From NCBI GenBank assembly GCA_037042915.1, contig CM073202.1, forward strand, positions 3,038,001 to 3,102,000: 64,000 bases of DNA, given 5' to 3'. Shown one piece after another: positions 36,633 to 47,792 of this stretch. The notes beneath the pieces were generated by a model. That model did no database searches and was not told where the DNA came from. It saw nothing but the letters and a program-made list of their open reading frames with translations. A program made the translations under genes and the position numbers. Position 1 is the first letter of the stretch; the number at the start of each line of letters is the position of its first letter. The DNA comes from Auricularia sp. M13 (taxonomy: Eukaryota; Basidiomycota; Agaricomycetes; Auriculariales; Auriculariaceae).

Positions 36633-37745
36633 GCGCTTCCTGTACCATGTCGTGTACTGGAAATCTGGCAATGGCTATGTCTTGGATATTGAAAAATTTG
36701 AATGATGATTTGACTGCCCTCACTCGCCGGCTCGTGACGCAGCAGCCGCGTCCGCCGCCCATCCGAATCATTGACACAGATCGGATATCCGGAGCACGGT
36801 GTCTTCAGGCGTCGTAAGGTACTGAGTGAGGGTGTTCTTGGCACAAAAGATGTCCGGAGGGGGCAGCTCAGTTGCGGCAAGCCTCACATCGAGTTGTGCT
36901 ACTGGTAGCAATCAGGACTTGACCTGCAAGCCGACCAACTGCACATGCGTCCACTTCCAACGATACGCAGCTATAACATTTCGGGGACGCCCCGGGCACT
37001 GTTCGAGGCATTCACCTTCGCGGAGCCACGCACATGTTGACGCGGCTTTCAACAAACATGAACCCGTTGCTGCTCGTGCACATGGTCCAAATGTGCGACC
37101 CCCGGGCTCCAGTCACCGCGCGCTGATAGAGTCGAAGATACGCATAGCCGTCGCTGAGGACGCAGGGCGCATGCCCAGTGAGCCTCGAGATATTCGGTTG
37201 GACGATGGTAATGAATATCCAGACCCCAGAGATCAGCTGCCACTCCACTGCTGCTCGATGGCCTTCTTCAAATCGGCGACTCTCGGGCTCTAGTCACGGT
37301 GCGCTGACGGAGTGAAAGATGCGCAGGGCGCCGGCATAGCCGTCCCACAGTCATATCCATCGCTGAGGCCACAAAGCGCAGCGAGTACATGGCGAGGGCG
37401 CATGAGCTTCGAGAGATCTGTGCTATGGCAATGGACCTCAAGAGTTTTAGGGGCACGCGAGAACGTGCTCAGAGCGACCTCAGGAAGTACAGACACGCAC
37501 TGAACTTCTTCGGATCATCGAGCACAATTGTCATGACGTGCGTAGATTCAGCACAGAGCGCGGAGCACACAGAACGAGCCAGGCCAGACGGGTCGCAGAA
37601 CAGCAAGCGCAGACGGACACACAGCAGAAGAACAGCACCGAACCAGGAATCTATGTTGGATGTATGTACTGAGCCCACGCGGACGAGCAATGTTGACAAT
37701 TGCAAGAAAGGCAGCAGCACCAAGCCCAGGAATAGCACGCAGCGG
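36633..37745. other. Intergenic region of unit 2 with dispersed short repeats
   Basis: Matches 20401-21327. The GCAATGGACCTCAAGAG block near 37430 is the third copy of the repeat described at 20740 and 20990. 37640-37745 is nearly identical to 21220-21327 and forms the 3' flank of the RING genes. No gene is seen. Confidence 0.5.
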
Positions 37746-39192
37746 TCACACGAACACCTGTATAGCGCCACAGCCAGCCTTCTGCACCCAGACCGGCGCG
37801 GCGCCAGGCTCGCCTTTACGCACGAGCTGGCTCCAGTGGGCCTTGCCGCAGCGCGGTACGGGACACGCCCACTCGCGCTCGGCGAGCACCTCCACCTCGG
37901 GCTCTGCCGGCGGCTTGCGCCCGCGCTTAGCCTTGGGCTTTGCGCGCCGGGTGGGTCGGCGCGCGGGGGCGGACGGTCGCTGCTCGTCGCCGTCATGGGA
38001 ATGGGAATGCGAATGGAGGAGCTGCGCATCTTCGGCGAGCGCCGCGAGACACTTGCCGTCGACGACATGCCCGCACCGCAGCGCCCACACGCGCGCCGCG
38101 CGCGCGTTCTGGTCCGCGCGCAGAGGGTCGACGCATTTGGCGCAGACGAGCAGGCGTTGTGCCGGTTCGGCCTTGCGCTTTCCTTTGTCAATGACTTCTT
38201 CGCCTGAAACATCAAAGGTCTTAGGTCAGCCAAAACTAGAAGAATGCATGTTAAGGCTCTGAAAACGCACCCGTCTCGACGTCGAAGACCTTGGGCGCCT
38301 CCGGCGGCTCGGGCGGCGCAAAGTCACTCGTAAAGCCGGCCGGTACGGGCGTCTTGAACAGAAACTCGCGTTTGTACTGCGGCGGTGGAGGCGCCGCGGG
38401 CTGGTTGAGCTGCTCAAAGATGTCCTCGTCGTAGCGCTGCCAGCCGTCCGCGTCAAGCCCGAGACCCGGCATGCCAAAGTCGAACGTGAAGCGGATGTTG
38501 CGGCCGTTGCCCCCGCCGGCGCCGCGGCCGACGTTCTGCTGAGCCTGACGCAGGATGAAGCCACCGAGCCCGAGGCCGCGATGTGCGGCCGCCGCCTGGG
38601 CCTGAGGCGGCGGCGGGAGCGGCGGGCCGTGGTGGAAGAGGGCGGCGCCGAGGCCGACGGCGTGCTGCGCGGCGCCCTCGAACGGGTTCATGAACAGGTT
38701 GTGCAGGCTGAGGCGCAGGTGGCGCAGGCGGTCGGGGATGCCCGGCACGGGCGGCGGCGGCCCGGCGGCCTGCGGCGGCGGCGGGGGCGGCGAGAACAGC
38801 GCCCGACGGTGCGGGCGCCGGCGGTCTGCGCGCGGTGTCAGCGTCCAAGTCGAAGGCGGTCAGCAACGCCGGCACGCACGCGCACGGGTGCTGGGCCCGG
38901 GGCCGGCGCCGAACATGATCTCGTCGTGGGCGGCCTCGGGGTCGAACGGCCCGCTAACGTCGTCGTCGTCGTCGTCGCTGTCGTCGAGCACGATCGGCTG
39001 CCGCGGGATGTTGGACAGCGGCGGCGTCAGCGGCCGACGCCGGCCGCGCCGTGGCGGTCGGAGCGGCGGCGGCGACTCGAAGTCGTCGACATCGATGGCC
39101 ATGTCGGCCGAAGAGCCCGCCGCGGGCACGTCGGGCGCGCGCGAGTTGCGGCCGAGGACGAGGTCTTCGACGAGCGGAGCGGTGGCGGCCAT
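37746..39192 (-). CDS. RING-type zinc-finger protein, 441 aa, intact member of a local family
   Basis: Exons 39192-38880, 38825-38271 and 38203-37746 (introns 54 and 67 nt) close in frame. Residues 1-104 are acidic and disordered (VLDDSDDDDDDVSGPF). Residues 105-290 are Pro/Gly-rich, with a conserved core FDFGMPGLGLDADGWQRYDE. The RING-like end has VCAKC (310-313), LRCGHVVDGKC (333-341) and CPVPRC (403-408). An unusually long basic insert (RRAKPKAKRGRKPP) separates the last two pairs. A KGKRK motif just before the RING may be a nuclear signal. RING proteins are usually ubiquitin ligases; activity is inferred. Five decayed relatives lie in this window, one convergent to the other full-length NLR. 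Confidence 0.85.
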
Positions 39193-39493
39193 GGTCGCAG
39201 CTGCTGGACAAGATGCGTTTTGCTTCCGCTCCGGGTCCTCTTGGCGCGCATGTCGAGATTTGGGATAACACTTGGTAAGATCCTGACTGCCTATAACATT
39301 TGCGATATGTGGTAGTATATTCCACAGGCAGTCCCGCAAGGCTGACTCTGTGGGCCGAGACTGGGAGAGACTGGGATCTGCTTTCAACAAACGGGAGATT
39401 TATAGAATACTTACAATTATAGGTGTTCATTCAAGGTTCCTGGAAGAGCTTACTGTTCATTGGGCAATTAGCCAGCCCCATCTGGTACATACA

Positions 39494-41103
39494 TCAATCT
39501 GGGTGAACGCGACGCCTTCTCTCAATGGTTCTTACCACCAATCTGCGAACCTTAGAGGAAAAACGACTGTAGGGCGTGAAACCTTCAGGCCACTTCCTCC
39601 ATTCCAGGTCTCCCGTCCTCTTCCCAACCGCGGGAAAGAGGCGTCTGTGATACAGCAGTTGGACGACAATGCCCGCAAAGTCGGAGACGACGTCCTGCAG
39701 CAAGTCTGACGCCGTGTCCTCGACGAGAAACGCCACGTCCCGATCTTCGCAGATGTTGATCTTCTCGCCGTCCTCCATAAGCTTGAAACAGTCCCATTGG
39801 CTGTGCGGCTGGCCGTTGCTAATCGCTCTTATCACCGCGAGCAGAGCCTCCGCCGACTCCTCGCGCTTCTTCACCAGATCCTCCCACACTTCGTACGATT
39901 GCAACGGAAACTCTTGCGCGAGAGCGGCCTTGTGTGCCCGAACCATGCTGTTCCAGGTCGTGGATGGGTCTCCGACGGCGTCAACAAGGCGCATGTAGAG
40001 CCTGGCGCTCGCCCGCAGTACGTGTGTGAGATCGGGGGAGACAAAGGAGCCGAATGGCATGGGCTCCTCGACCTTCAAGTATACCGGAGATATAACCACC
40101 GCAAGACCCTCGGGCGACCACGGATCTTCGGCAACATAGAAATGAATGAACGCAGTGCTGCCGTAGCTTTCGTCGTCTCCGAGCGACCATACTGGAGAAA
40201 TCCGCCTGTCGTTTCTGTATATCAGCGGCAAAGCCAATCCTCAACGGTCACATACAGCCAGACCAGTTTGTTCCAAATCAGCGGATTCATCAATGCGTAT
40301 AAATAAGAATTGATGTCCTGGTCGTAGCCAGAGTTGACACCAGCCAGGAGGGCGAACAGGCGCAGGAAGACCTGATGATGTTTTACAACCAGTTCCACAT
40401 GTTTGATAAGATCGTGCTCAGTACTCACCGAGATCGGAAATCTGCCCAGAGGCGCACAGGCCTTGCCTTGACTGTCAAAAAAGCGGAACGGAAGTGACGG
40501 CTCGTCGAAAGTCATTCTTCTGGGCGCCGTTTCGAGCAGAGTCAGAATGCGATCAACTTTGACGCTGTCGGCTTCAGACCGCTGCTCAATCTTCTTGAGA
40601 GAGGATCTGTCATGCAAATTGAGATGGAAGAAAGCGATTTTGCGACAGCGAACCTTCACTCACACGCTGAGAGCACCGAGCATCACCTGGATGACGTCGA
40701 CCTGCTCGTTGAGACGACGCTTGAACGCCTCCACCTCGGCTTTCCCTCCGAGCGCCGTCCAGGCGTAGACGGACCACATGCCCTGCGTCCAGCGCTGCAG
40801 GCGTCGCTTGCGCATCAGGCTGCCCTGAAACGCCTCCAGCTTGTCGTGCATGCGCTTCAGGAGGCCAAAGCAAACCGCGAGGGCGTGGTTGACGCCGTTG
40901 GCGATGGAGGGCTCAGGCCTGGGTCCAAGGGCGGTTTCAGCTGTCTGTAGCACCTGGGAGAACGCGTCAAGATCGTCGATCAGCTCCTGCACCTCGCCAG
41001 CCGCGGCCTTGGCTTCGAGGAGCACTCTTTTCAACTTCCATGCCAGCTCCAGCACGGCCAGGAAGTCACCAAGGGACCCGGCTGTAAAGGCGAAGATGGG
41101 CAT
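39494..41103 (-). CDS. Unknown agaricomycete protein with NLR-like N-terminal helical domain, 503 aa
   Basis: Exons 41103-40664, 40606-40256 and 40214-39494 (introns 57 and 41 nt) close in frame. The start MPIFAFTAGSLGDFLAVLEL and the following helices (EVQELIDDLDAFSQVLQTAE, VNHALAVCFGLL) resemble N-terminal domains that I know from mushroom STAND/NLR-related and ubiquitin-like-domain proteins. The middle contains RMTFDEPSLPFRFFDSQGK, and the C-terminal 240 residues show no known fold. The upstream in-frame ATG at 41166 is possible, but the conserved start favours 41103. No P-loop is present. Function is unknown. It flanks the NLR cluster. Confidence 0.75.
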
Positions 41104-41991
41104 CCAGGAGAATTGTGAGACTGAGGTGAGAGTATTGTGGGAAAATCGATATGGTAGGCGTGCCACGTGCAGAGCGGGACCGACAGCGAGGTCGAAGTAT
41201 TCCCGCTTTCGTGCAAGTGCGTAATGTTTAGTCCATCCTTGTGCCTTCCGGAGCTGCTCAACAGCTACTCAACAGCACAGTGATATCACGGGTGACGGTC
41301 AGTGCCAGCGGTGGTGAAGGAGCCAAAGGCTTGCGAACGATGTGTGACTTCGATCGCACGCATAGCTCCTCAAATCTTTCCACTGTTTGATCCGGTACTG
41401 TGCATCGACTGCTCTCAGCAATCTACATGGGTCTACTCCTAGTCTGGGCGCCAGTTTGCCTTCAACACAATTCTCTTCTACCCAAATACGTCGGCGGCGA
41501 AGCGTTCGTTCTGAATGCTCGCCCAAAACTCCTCGGGCGTCTTCTCGCGTTTCTGGCCGGGTCCGGGTTGCCACTCGTCCATAATCCGGATGATAGGGCT
41601 TCTTTTCCTTTTCCCATGACGGTGGTAACTTTGTGCCACCGTGTGCCGCCCATGGGGGTACCGTCTTCGACGAGCTCGCCTAGTGCTGACTCGCACGAGG
41701 TGCTGGAAGGACTGATTCCAGCCCCGGTACAGCGTCTGCCCCGCGGTTCGGGCAGTACGGTTCAGCGACGAGCCGGCTGTGGCCCGACTGTCGCCAATAA
41801 GTTCCTTGTTCAGCGCCTTTCGAACGAATACAAGGGCATGTCCATTGCAACTTTCAAACAACGAAACAGCAGCCTACATCGAATACAAAGCTAGCGGTAT
41901 ACAGCGGAATCGCGAAAAGGGCCGCGCAAAGGGTACAAACGAGCAGACGACAGCATAGTAATTGACATAACATTACAGACAGGAAGGGTGT
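41104..41991. other. Gap; one short minus-strand frame of uncertain status
   Basis: A minus frame ending at 41478 contains MDEWQPGPGQKREKTPEEFW from an ATG at 41584 and is open upstream without another ATG nearby. The composition looks protein-like, but no intron signals tie it to a gene. Confidence 0.3.
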
Positions 41992-42884
41992 TCAGAGATG
42001 GCCATGAGAACCACGGTGGCGGTGAAGCGCATCCTGGCGCGAGTACGACCTCCCGCACTGGCAGCGGTGGCGCTCGTTCTTGACCGCGGGCGGGAGGTGC
42101 GACTTGAGATGGCGCTTGAGCTGCTCAGCCGTGACGCGCTCCGTGCAGCCAGCGACGGTACACGCGCGCTTGCCGTCCGGGCCCTTCTTCGCGCGCGGCA
42201 TGCTGACGTTCGCGAGGTACTCGCTCTCGTCGATGATGCGCTTGCGGGGGTTGCGAGTAGCCGGCGCGGGGAAACTGGACGCGGACGGAGATGGGGAGCG
42301 CACGGGCGAGCCGGCGATGAGATGAGCGTGGCTGATGTTCTCCAGACGCTGCGACTGGGCTGGTATGGGCTGCGACGGCGCGTGGGAGAGCAGAGAAGGC
42401 GCAATGCCAACAGAGTCGAAAGTTGACGAATCAGGCTCTCCCAGCTCAAGGCCGAGGGTGCTCTGATTGAGGCCCAGGGCGGGCCAGAATGGGGTGTTGT
42501 TCTTCAGTATGGCCGCGGGTATAGGGTACGTCGGCGACGGAGGGAAAAGCGCAGGCGCATACGATGACAGGCCGGGCGGGGTCGAGTCCGGCGACAAGTC
42601 CACGCTGTTATTGAAGAGCGGGAATGCACGCCAAAGCTGATCGTCGCTACTTGTCACGGATGCCCTTCATACAGCGTGAGCAGTTGTGCTATATGATGAC
42701 GACAGCGATGTCGGCTCACGGACCTTGTAATGTCGTTAAAGTTGGAGGCAGGCTGGGAGGCCAGAAACAGGTCGGGAAAGCTGTGAAGCAGTAAGCATAC
42801 AGCGGGCGAAGAATGTTCTGGGCAGCAGACGTACGACACAGGGTAGTCGGGTCCCAGAAACTGGTCGAGAGACGGCTCGAACAT
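41992..42884 (-). CDS. C2H2 zinc-finger transcription factor, 272 aa
   Basis: Exon 1 is 42884-42724 (starts MFEPSLDQFLGPDYPVSY) and exon 2 is 42649-41992, joined across a 74-nt intron with a GTCCGT donor; the frame closes. The C-terminus has two fingers. The first is C217-x4-C222-x11-H234-x3-H238. The second starts C250-x-C252 and ends HRHRGSH. The middle is Ser/Pro-rich, with a basic patch before the fingers (RNPRKRIIDE). An ATG-only reading of exon 2 has no good start, and a TATA-like site lies about 70 bp upstream of the exon-1 ATG; both support the spliced model. It probably binds DNA in the nucleus. The target is unknown. Confidence 0.7.
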
Positions 42885-42947
42885 GAGTCAGTGAGGACTT
42901 GGGGAAGACTGTAGGGTGGTGTACAATACCTAACAGCGCAGGCGCGC

Positions 42948-42963
42948 CGACTTATAAAAGTCG
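42948..42963 (-). promoter_or_regulatory. TATA-like site in a palindrome, 5' of the C2H2 gene
   Basis: The minus strand has CGACTTTTATAAGTCG (perfect 6-bp arms, CGACTT/AAGTCG) 64-79 bp before the ATG at 42884. Position and sequence fit a TATA box. Confidence 0.45.
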
Positions 42964-43997
42964 GGTTGCGCTTCAGGAAGTCTGTGGTTCAGCATGGGCG
43001 ACAATGCACGTCAACAGGGTTCGTGAGGCGTTGATCGGATGGGAACGGACATAAACGCCGCGTACTGTATGATCTAGCCTAGAGCTGGCAAGCAGGCAGA
43101 GCCGTAGTGTACGTCGTTGAGCGTCCATGAGTCGTGGTGTGGAGCTTGGCGACAGCGCCATCGCGGAGAAGGCGGCGGCGCAGTCCTTGCGATTCCGCAG
43201 CTATCGGGTTTGGTGGTATGCTCCGGCGCAATCCTAATGCATGGCCTCGGCCCGCGGACAACGAAGCGTCTGTGGCCACCAGATATGGGTGAGGCGCAGG
43301 CCAGTGCACCGGTCTCAAAAAGCCTGTGATCATGTCGAGGGTCGGATAAACGCCGGTGTTTTTCTTTCCTGATGACGTGTAACCACCCGATCATGCACAC
43401 TCGCTTATCGGGCGCAGGGCTCCACCAGCGCACTCGGGACCGGATGCAGGGCGGGCGATGCTTGATGCTTCCGGGCTCAGCACAGTCGCTTGTGCGCTAT
43501 GCCTCGGCGCGTATGTGCATATATTCCACCTGGCGTGTAGTGCCTTGTGCCGCTCCGTCAAGGTCTCTTCAAGAAAGTCTCTTAGGAATATCAGCCTTAT
43601 GACATCATGGCGAGAGTCAGTGTATTCGATGTTTGTTGCTGTGTTGCTCCGACCTGTTCCTCGACGTCTAAAGCACAAGCAGTGCCCACTGTGCTTTGCA
43701 GCTACGTTTGATCTCACAGTGCATGAGTTGCAGCTGGATGAGTCTGCTCAGCGGCAGAACACGGCCATGGGCATGCAAACTGAGCTAGGGTGACTGGTAC
43801 TTCCTGAGCGTGCAAGACTGCAGGCTCCAGCTCATAAATGTCATGCAAACCAATGCATCCTGGACCCAGGTGTATGTACTGCCATTGGAGTTCACGGTCT
43901 GCGCCACTTGATCTCGCTTGCTGAGCATGGGAATTTTCTGGGTGTTATCCGAGATTTTCCGACGCCGGCGCCTGAGCGTTTCCCATTCTTTCACTCC
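42964..43997. other. No resolved gene
   Basis: Overlapping frames on both strands, none with a domain. Contains one arm of a distant 18-bp inverted repeat (43386-43403). Confidence 0.4.
43386..43403 (+). repeat. Arm of an 18-bp inverted repeat (partner 51376-51393)
   Basis: CCCGATCATGCACACTCG here; its exact reverse complement is at 51376-51393. Sequence beyond both arms is similar but diverged (GCAC/ACTCG-rich). Together they enclose the 8-kb block with the transposase pseudogene. Confidence 0.7.
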
Positions 43998-46900
43998 ATG
44001 GATGTCGACACGCCCACCAACGCCCTTCAAGATCTTATTGTGCTCGTCCTGGACAACACTGACTCCTTGCGTGGTGTCCAGAACTTGTCAGAGGCCGACG
44101 AAGTCAACATTCGTGCTACTTGTCTACTCCTGCGCCGCATTCTTGCCCGTCTGCCATCGAGCTTGGGCAACACGCCTCCTTCGCCACCGCGGACCCTGCC
44201 TTCTGCTACATTTACGCCACACTGTGCGCCTTCCCGCCGGATTGCGGGCCACAGTCGTGCGACACGCCAAAGTACGGTCGAAGCCGTTTACCTCCACACG
44301 CTCGAGTCTGTCATTGAATATCCACAACCGACGAAGGCGGCATCGCGCACATATTTCCTCTCCAAATGCTGCCGGACGCTAAGGGAAAATTATCCTGGCA
44401 CAATCCTGCGCGCGACTTCGTGTATTCCCATACCAATCACAGCAGTAATCGAAACCGCTTATGCCGCGACCTCGTCGAGCTTGTACCAATGCAGAATCCT
44501 CCTGATGAGGTTAAATTCAAATACTTCTCCACACAATGTAAGTCTCATGAACATTGTATATTGAAGTTCACTGCCAATCTCCGTTTACTTACTGTCACTC
44601 AGGCGGCGGCGTGAAAGTGTGTGAGTTCGCCGACGAAGTCTTCAAGACTGCGCCTCATCGATTTTGTACGCCTGAGCTCCTGCGCGAGCGCGTCTCCTAC
44701 CGCGCAACTGCCACTGCTGCAGATAAGCAGCTGTTTGGGAAAACCGTGGCTACGAAAGTTGCTTACGATTCTCGTGGCTGTGGCTCGAAGCTGTCGCAGG
44801 AGGAGGCTGACGCTCTGGGTGTCCAAACCGGGGCTGGCAGGCTGTGCCCAGGCAGTCTCCTTCTGCATCGCGACCGGGAGAACAATCTTTACATTCGGTG
44901 AGTGCTCTCGCATTGTCCATTCTATCATCGACTCACAAGCCCAGTTGTGAATTCTACTCTAAATCCCGTCGCGGCCATCGCAATTCAGCCGTCGGCGACG
45001 TGCACCACGAGCTCCTGGAAGCCCTGTTTGAGGATGACTCGGCCGCAATCGCGTTTTTTGAGTCGCGTGATCGCGATGAGCATAATCCATTGACACCGTG
45101 CAAGTTTGCAGTGAATGCAAATGCTCAGCGCGAGGAATGCGGTACGTTCTCTGCATTATCACATCCCCCTTCGCCGTGCTCAACTCTCAAAGACTCTCAG
45201 CATTTCTTCACTTCTACGGATGATGGTCGGTCCGATCTACGCAAGGGCCGCTTGTCTTTGGCTCCATGCAATGTTCATTTCGTGACGTATATGCCCGAGG
45301 ACGAATATTGCGAGGTCTTTCCATATGCAATCGTCATCAGCCGCGGCGTCCACACTCACCCACTGCCCTTGCCGTCGAAGACGCCCAGACCGATCAGGCG
45401 GCAGCTGGAGGACATTCTCCGCGCAGTTGGCTCTGACCTAGCAGATGCAACTACCCGACGACTTCAGCGCAACGGAATCGTCAAGGCTAAGCTCTCTGCT
45501 CTTCTGCCTGGTGTTCGTAATCCAACGTTTGCCGATCTTCACCCATCTCTCGCAAATCACGACCACGTTGCAAAACTTATCCAGCCCTTAAAAGACGCTG
45601 AATATCCATTTGGCACGGGCTGGGAAGGTGGGATTTCAATTCTGTATGAAGACTGATGCTCACTACTGCGCAGGACTTCGGGACCAGTACGAGCGCGAGT
45701 GCAACGGCTCCCCCGATGACCGCTACATACAGGATATGCACGAGGGCGCAGTCACCTCAGGAGACAAACTACGTTTTGTCATTTGCGCTACTCGTGCACA
45801 GCTCAGGCGCCTGCTTGGAGTCCAATGGCTTACCATTGATACTAGCTTCAAGCGCGCGAGTCCATGGTACGAGTTCGAGCTTTGTACATTCGACAACGGT
45901 CACAGCTCAAGTGCGTCACCCGCTCGACTTACTATTGATAAATCACTGAGATCCTTCCAGGTGATGTTCTTGTTCGAGTTTTTTTCAACAGCCAGTCTGC
46001 CGATGCCCATTTCGAAGTACTAAAAGCCATCCATCGAGTCGTCCACCGTGAAACTGGAGCATACATCCGCTGGCGGCACATCGACTCCCCTTCTATTGAT
46101 GAACCTTGCGGTATCCTTGGTCTCACATTGGACATGCATCCTGGGCAGGCAAAAGGTGCGTAAAAGAGCGCTCCGGCGTGATGTCTGGGAATTGTGACGC
46201 ATTGCGAAGGCACCGGCAAATTCTTCGTTTGGCTCAGCAACCAGCGCCCAACACAGTTGGACCTCTATGAAGCGGAGCGACTCATCGCCTCACTCGACGA
46301 GTGGGATCACTTGTGACGTATGGTTTGTGTTTGTACCTGGCACGTCGGCGAGGAGATCACGAAGAATAAGGCGACCTCCGCGGAGAAGATCCTCATGCGT
46401 CGAATTTTGCGCTCGTCGAAAGAAACGGTGCTGCAATCCCTTGACGAGTTAAAGAAAGGATCAAAGCAAGCCAAGGGTGAGAGCCTTTCCGATGTTAGTG
46501 TATTTCTTTCTCATTTCTTGCCGGCTTCAGACTGGACTGCGCATAAGATAAACTCGAGGTTCATCTTGCCAGCATTGTGCCAAGAGCTCAGCCTCATTCC
46601 CGTTGATATTTGGCGTATTGGAGAGCGGACAAGTGGTCTCTCGGAAAGTGCGCATGCGGACGTGAATCGCGAAGGCACCCGATTGCCTCTTCTTGCGGCG
46701 GTCATGCGCGGCCGTCAGTTCGACATTGCGCGGACGACAGCATTCTCCGTTCTCGACTCTATGGGGATAGATCGCCACTACAAGTCCTTCACGCCCGCTC
46801 GGCGCCAAGCTCATGCAATCGGACGAAGCGGTACGAGCACTTGGTCCCCGTTTACTATACCCTAACGTTCATGCGTGTGCCTGCAGATAAAAAGCATCAT

Positions 46901-47353
46901 TCTCGCCTTCTACGTGAAGACGACGCGAGGATCCAAGCGAACGACCGGATCGCCACACAGCAGTCAATCATCAAAAACGCTGAGATGTGTATTCAACAGC
47001 TCGGTAGTGTCCCCGACGAGAGTGCGCATGCAAATTTAGTAGCTGCGCAAGCAGTGCTGGATGAGCTCGTCGCGTTCGCAAAGGGCCTTCCTCCAGGCAC
47101 AGGTCGGATTCGCACTCTGGGTGTTCCTGAGAGTCCACCTCCCCTGCATTCTCATGCACCCACGACCCAGTGGGAAACTGCACCCATCAATGCTTTCCAT
47201 CGAGCTGGAGGAAAGGAGACGCCTCCTGAAGCTCATCCGTATGATTCTGCCAGCAACGACCTTGCTGTAACGCCCGCTCTCTCCTTGCCGCTGACTAATA
47301 GTTATCCAGTTCTTGCTTACCCGGGAACTAGGATAGACTTGCGCGGCATTTGA
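43998..47353 (+). pseudogene. MULE-like transposase pseudogene
   Basis: A long multi-exon protein typical of basidiomycete Mutator-like elements. Parts seen: an N-terminal part from MDVDTPTNALQDL; a zinc-rich or FLYWCH-like region near 45100-45370 (ends VISRGVHTHPLPLP); the transposase core with LTIDTSFKRASPWYEF (45830-45880) and SQSADAHFEVLKAIHRVV after an intron at about 45911-45960; and HPGQAKG before a second intron (about 46157-46210). The frame then meets an in-frame TGA at 46314 (DEWDHL-stop-RMVCVCTWHVGEE), where the protein clearly continues. The C-terminal part runs GTRLPLLAAVMRGRQFD to a stop at 47353. The stop makes it non-functional. Its N-terminal exons are not resolved. Confidence 0.65.
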
Positions 47354-47394
47354 GATTGTAACAAGACTTGTTCGGATTTGCAATAAAACATTAC

Positions 47395-47465
47395 CCCAGC
47401 TCAGAATCGAACTAATGACATGGTTACAACAATCGGGCAACTTAACCACTGGACCAATAATCCTT
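47395..47465 (-). pseudogene. tRNA-like remnant with A and B box
   Basis: The minus strand has TGGTCCAGTGG (47456-47446, A-box-like, followed by TTAAG) and AGTTCGATTCT (47413-47403, B-box-like) at tRNA spacing. The T arm pairs only partly. The anticodon arm around GTTGTAA does not form a good stem, and the acceptor strands do not pair. I therefore call it a tRNA relic or the head of a tRNA-derived SINE, not a working tRNA. Confidence 0.4.
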
Positions 47466-47710
47466 TGGTATGGGTAGTTCGCGACTTAGCCCAATGCCGT
47501 TGCATCTGCTCGATTGTACAGTCTCAACCCGAAAAACCAACACCGGATCTCGAGCCGGCCGAGGACACGCGTCTGCGTTCGGAAACGGGACGCGCGTCCT
47601 TCGAGCTGCGGATAGCTCGGGACCGATGGAATCGAGGCTGCCGGCGCGGCGCGTATACCCCGGCCGCGGGCCAGCGCGCCGCCGCAGTCGTTATCCTGCC
47701 GTCGGTACCG

Positions 47711-47792
47711 AATATCCCGCCTCTCTAGAGTGCGGGATATGACGAGTACGCCCGGCAGGAGCTATCCCGAGTCATAGAATGACCGGGATAAT
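47711..47792. repeat. Two adjacent stem-loops with a shared TATCCCG arm
   Basis: ATATCCCGC (47712-47720) pairs with GCGGGATAT (47732-47740) across 11 nt. TATCCCG (47763-47769) pairs with CGGGATA (47784-47790) across 14 nt. They lie just upstream of a TATA-like TATAAATA (about 47842) and the next gene. Confidence 0.6.

Larger units (their letters stand above)
23880..39200. repeat. Tandem segmental duplication, unit 2
   Basis: Second copy of the block at 8880-22700. It differs by carrying a BTB gene block (about 28.4-30.2 kb) where unit 1 has zinc-ribbon copy A2 and the end of RING remnant b. Its terminal RING gene is intact. Confidence 0.8.

Noticed and set aside
42000-42426. 142-codon plus frame over the C2H2 gene
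   Set aside because: Antisense shadow; the zinc fingers are on the minus strand.
47395-47465. A functional tRNA gene
   Set aside because: Acceptor and anticodon stems do not pair, so only a relic is supported.
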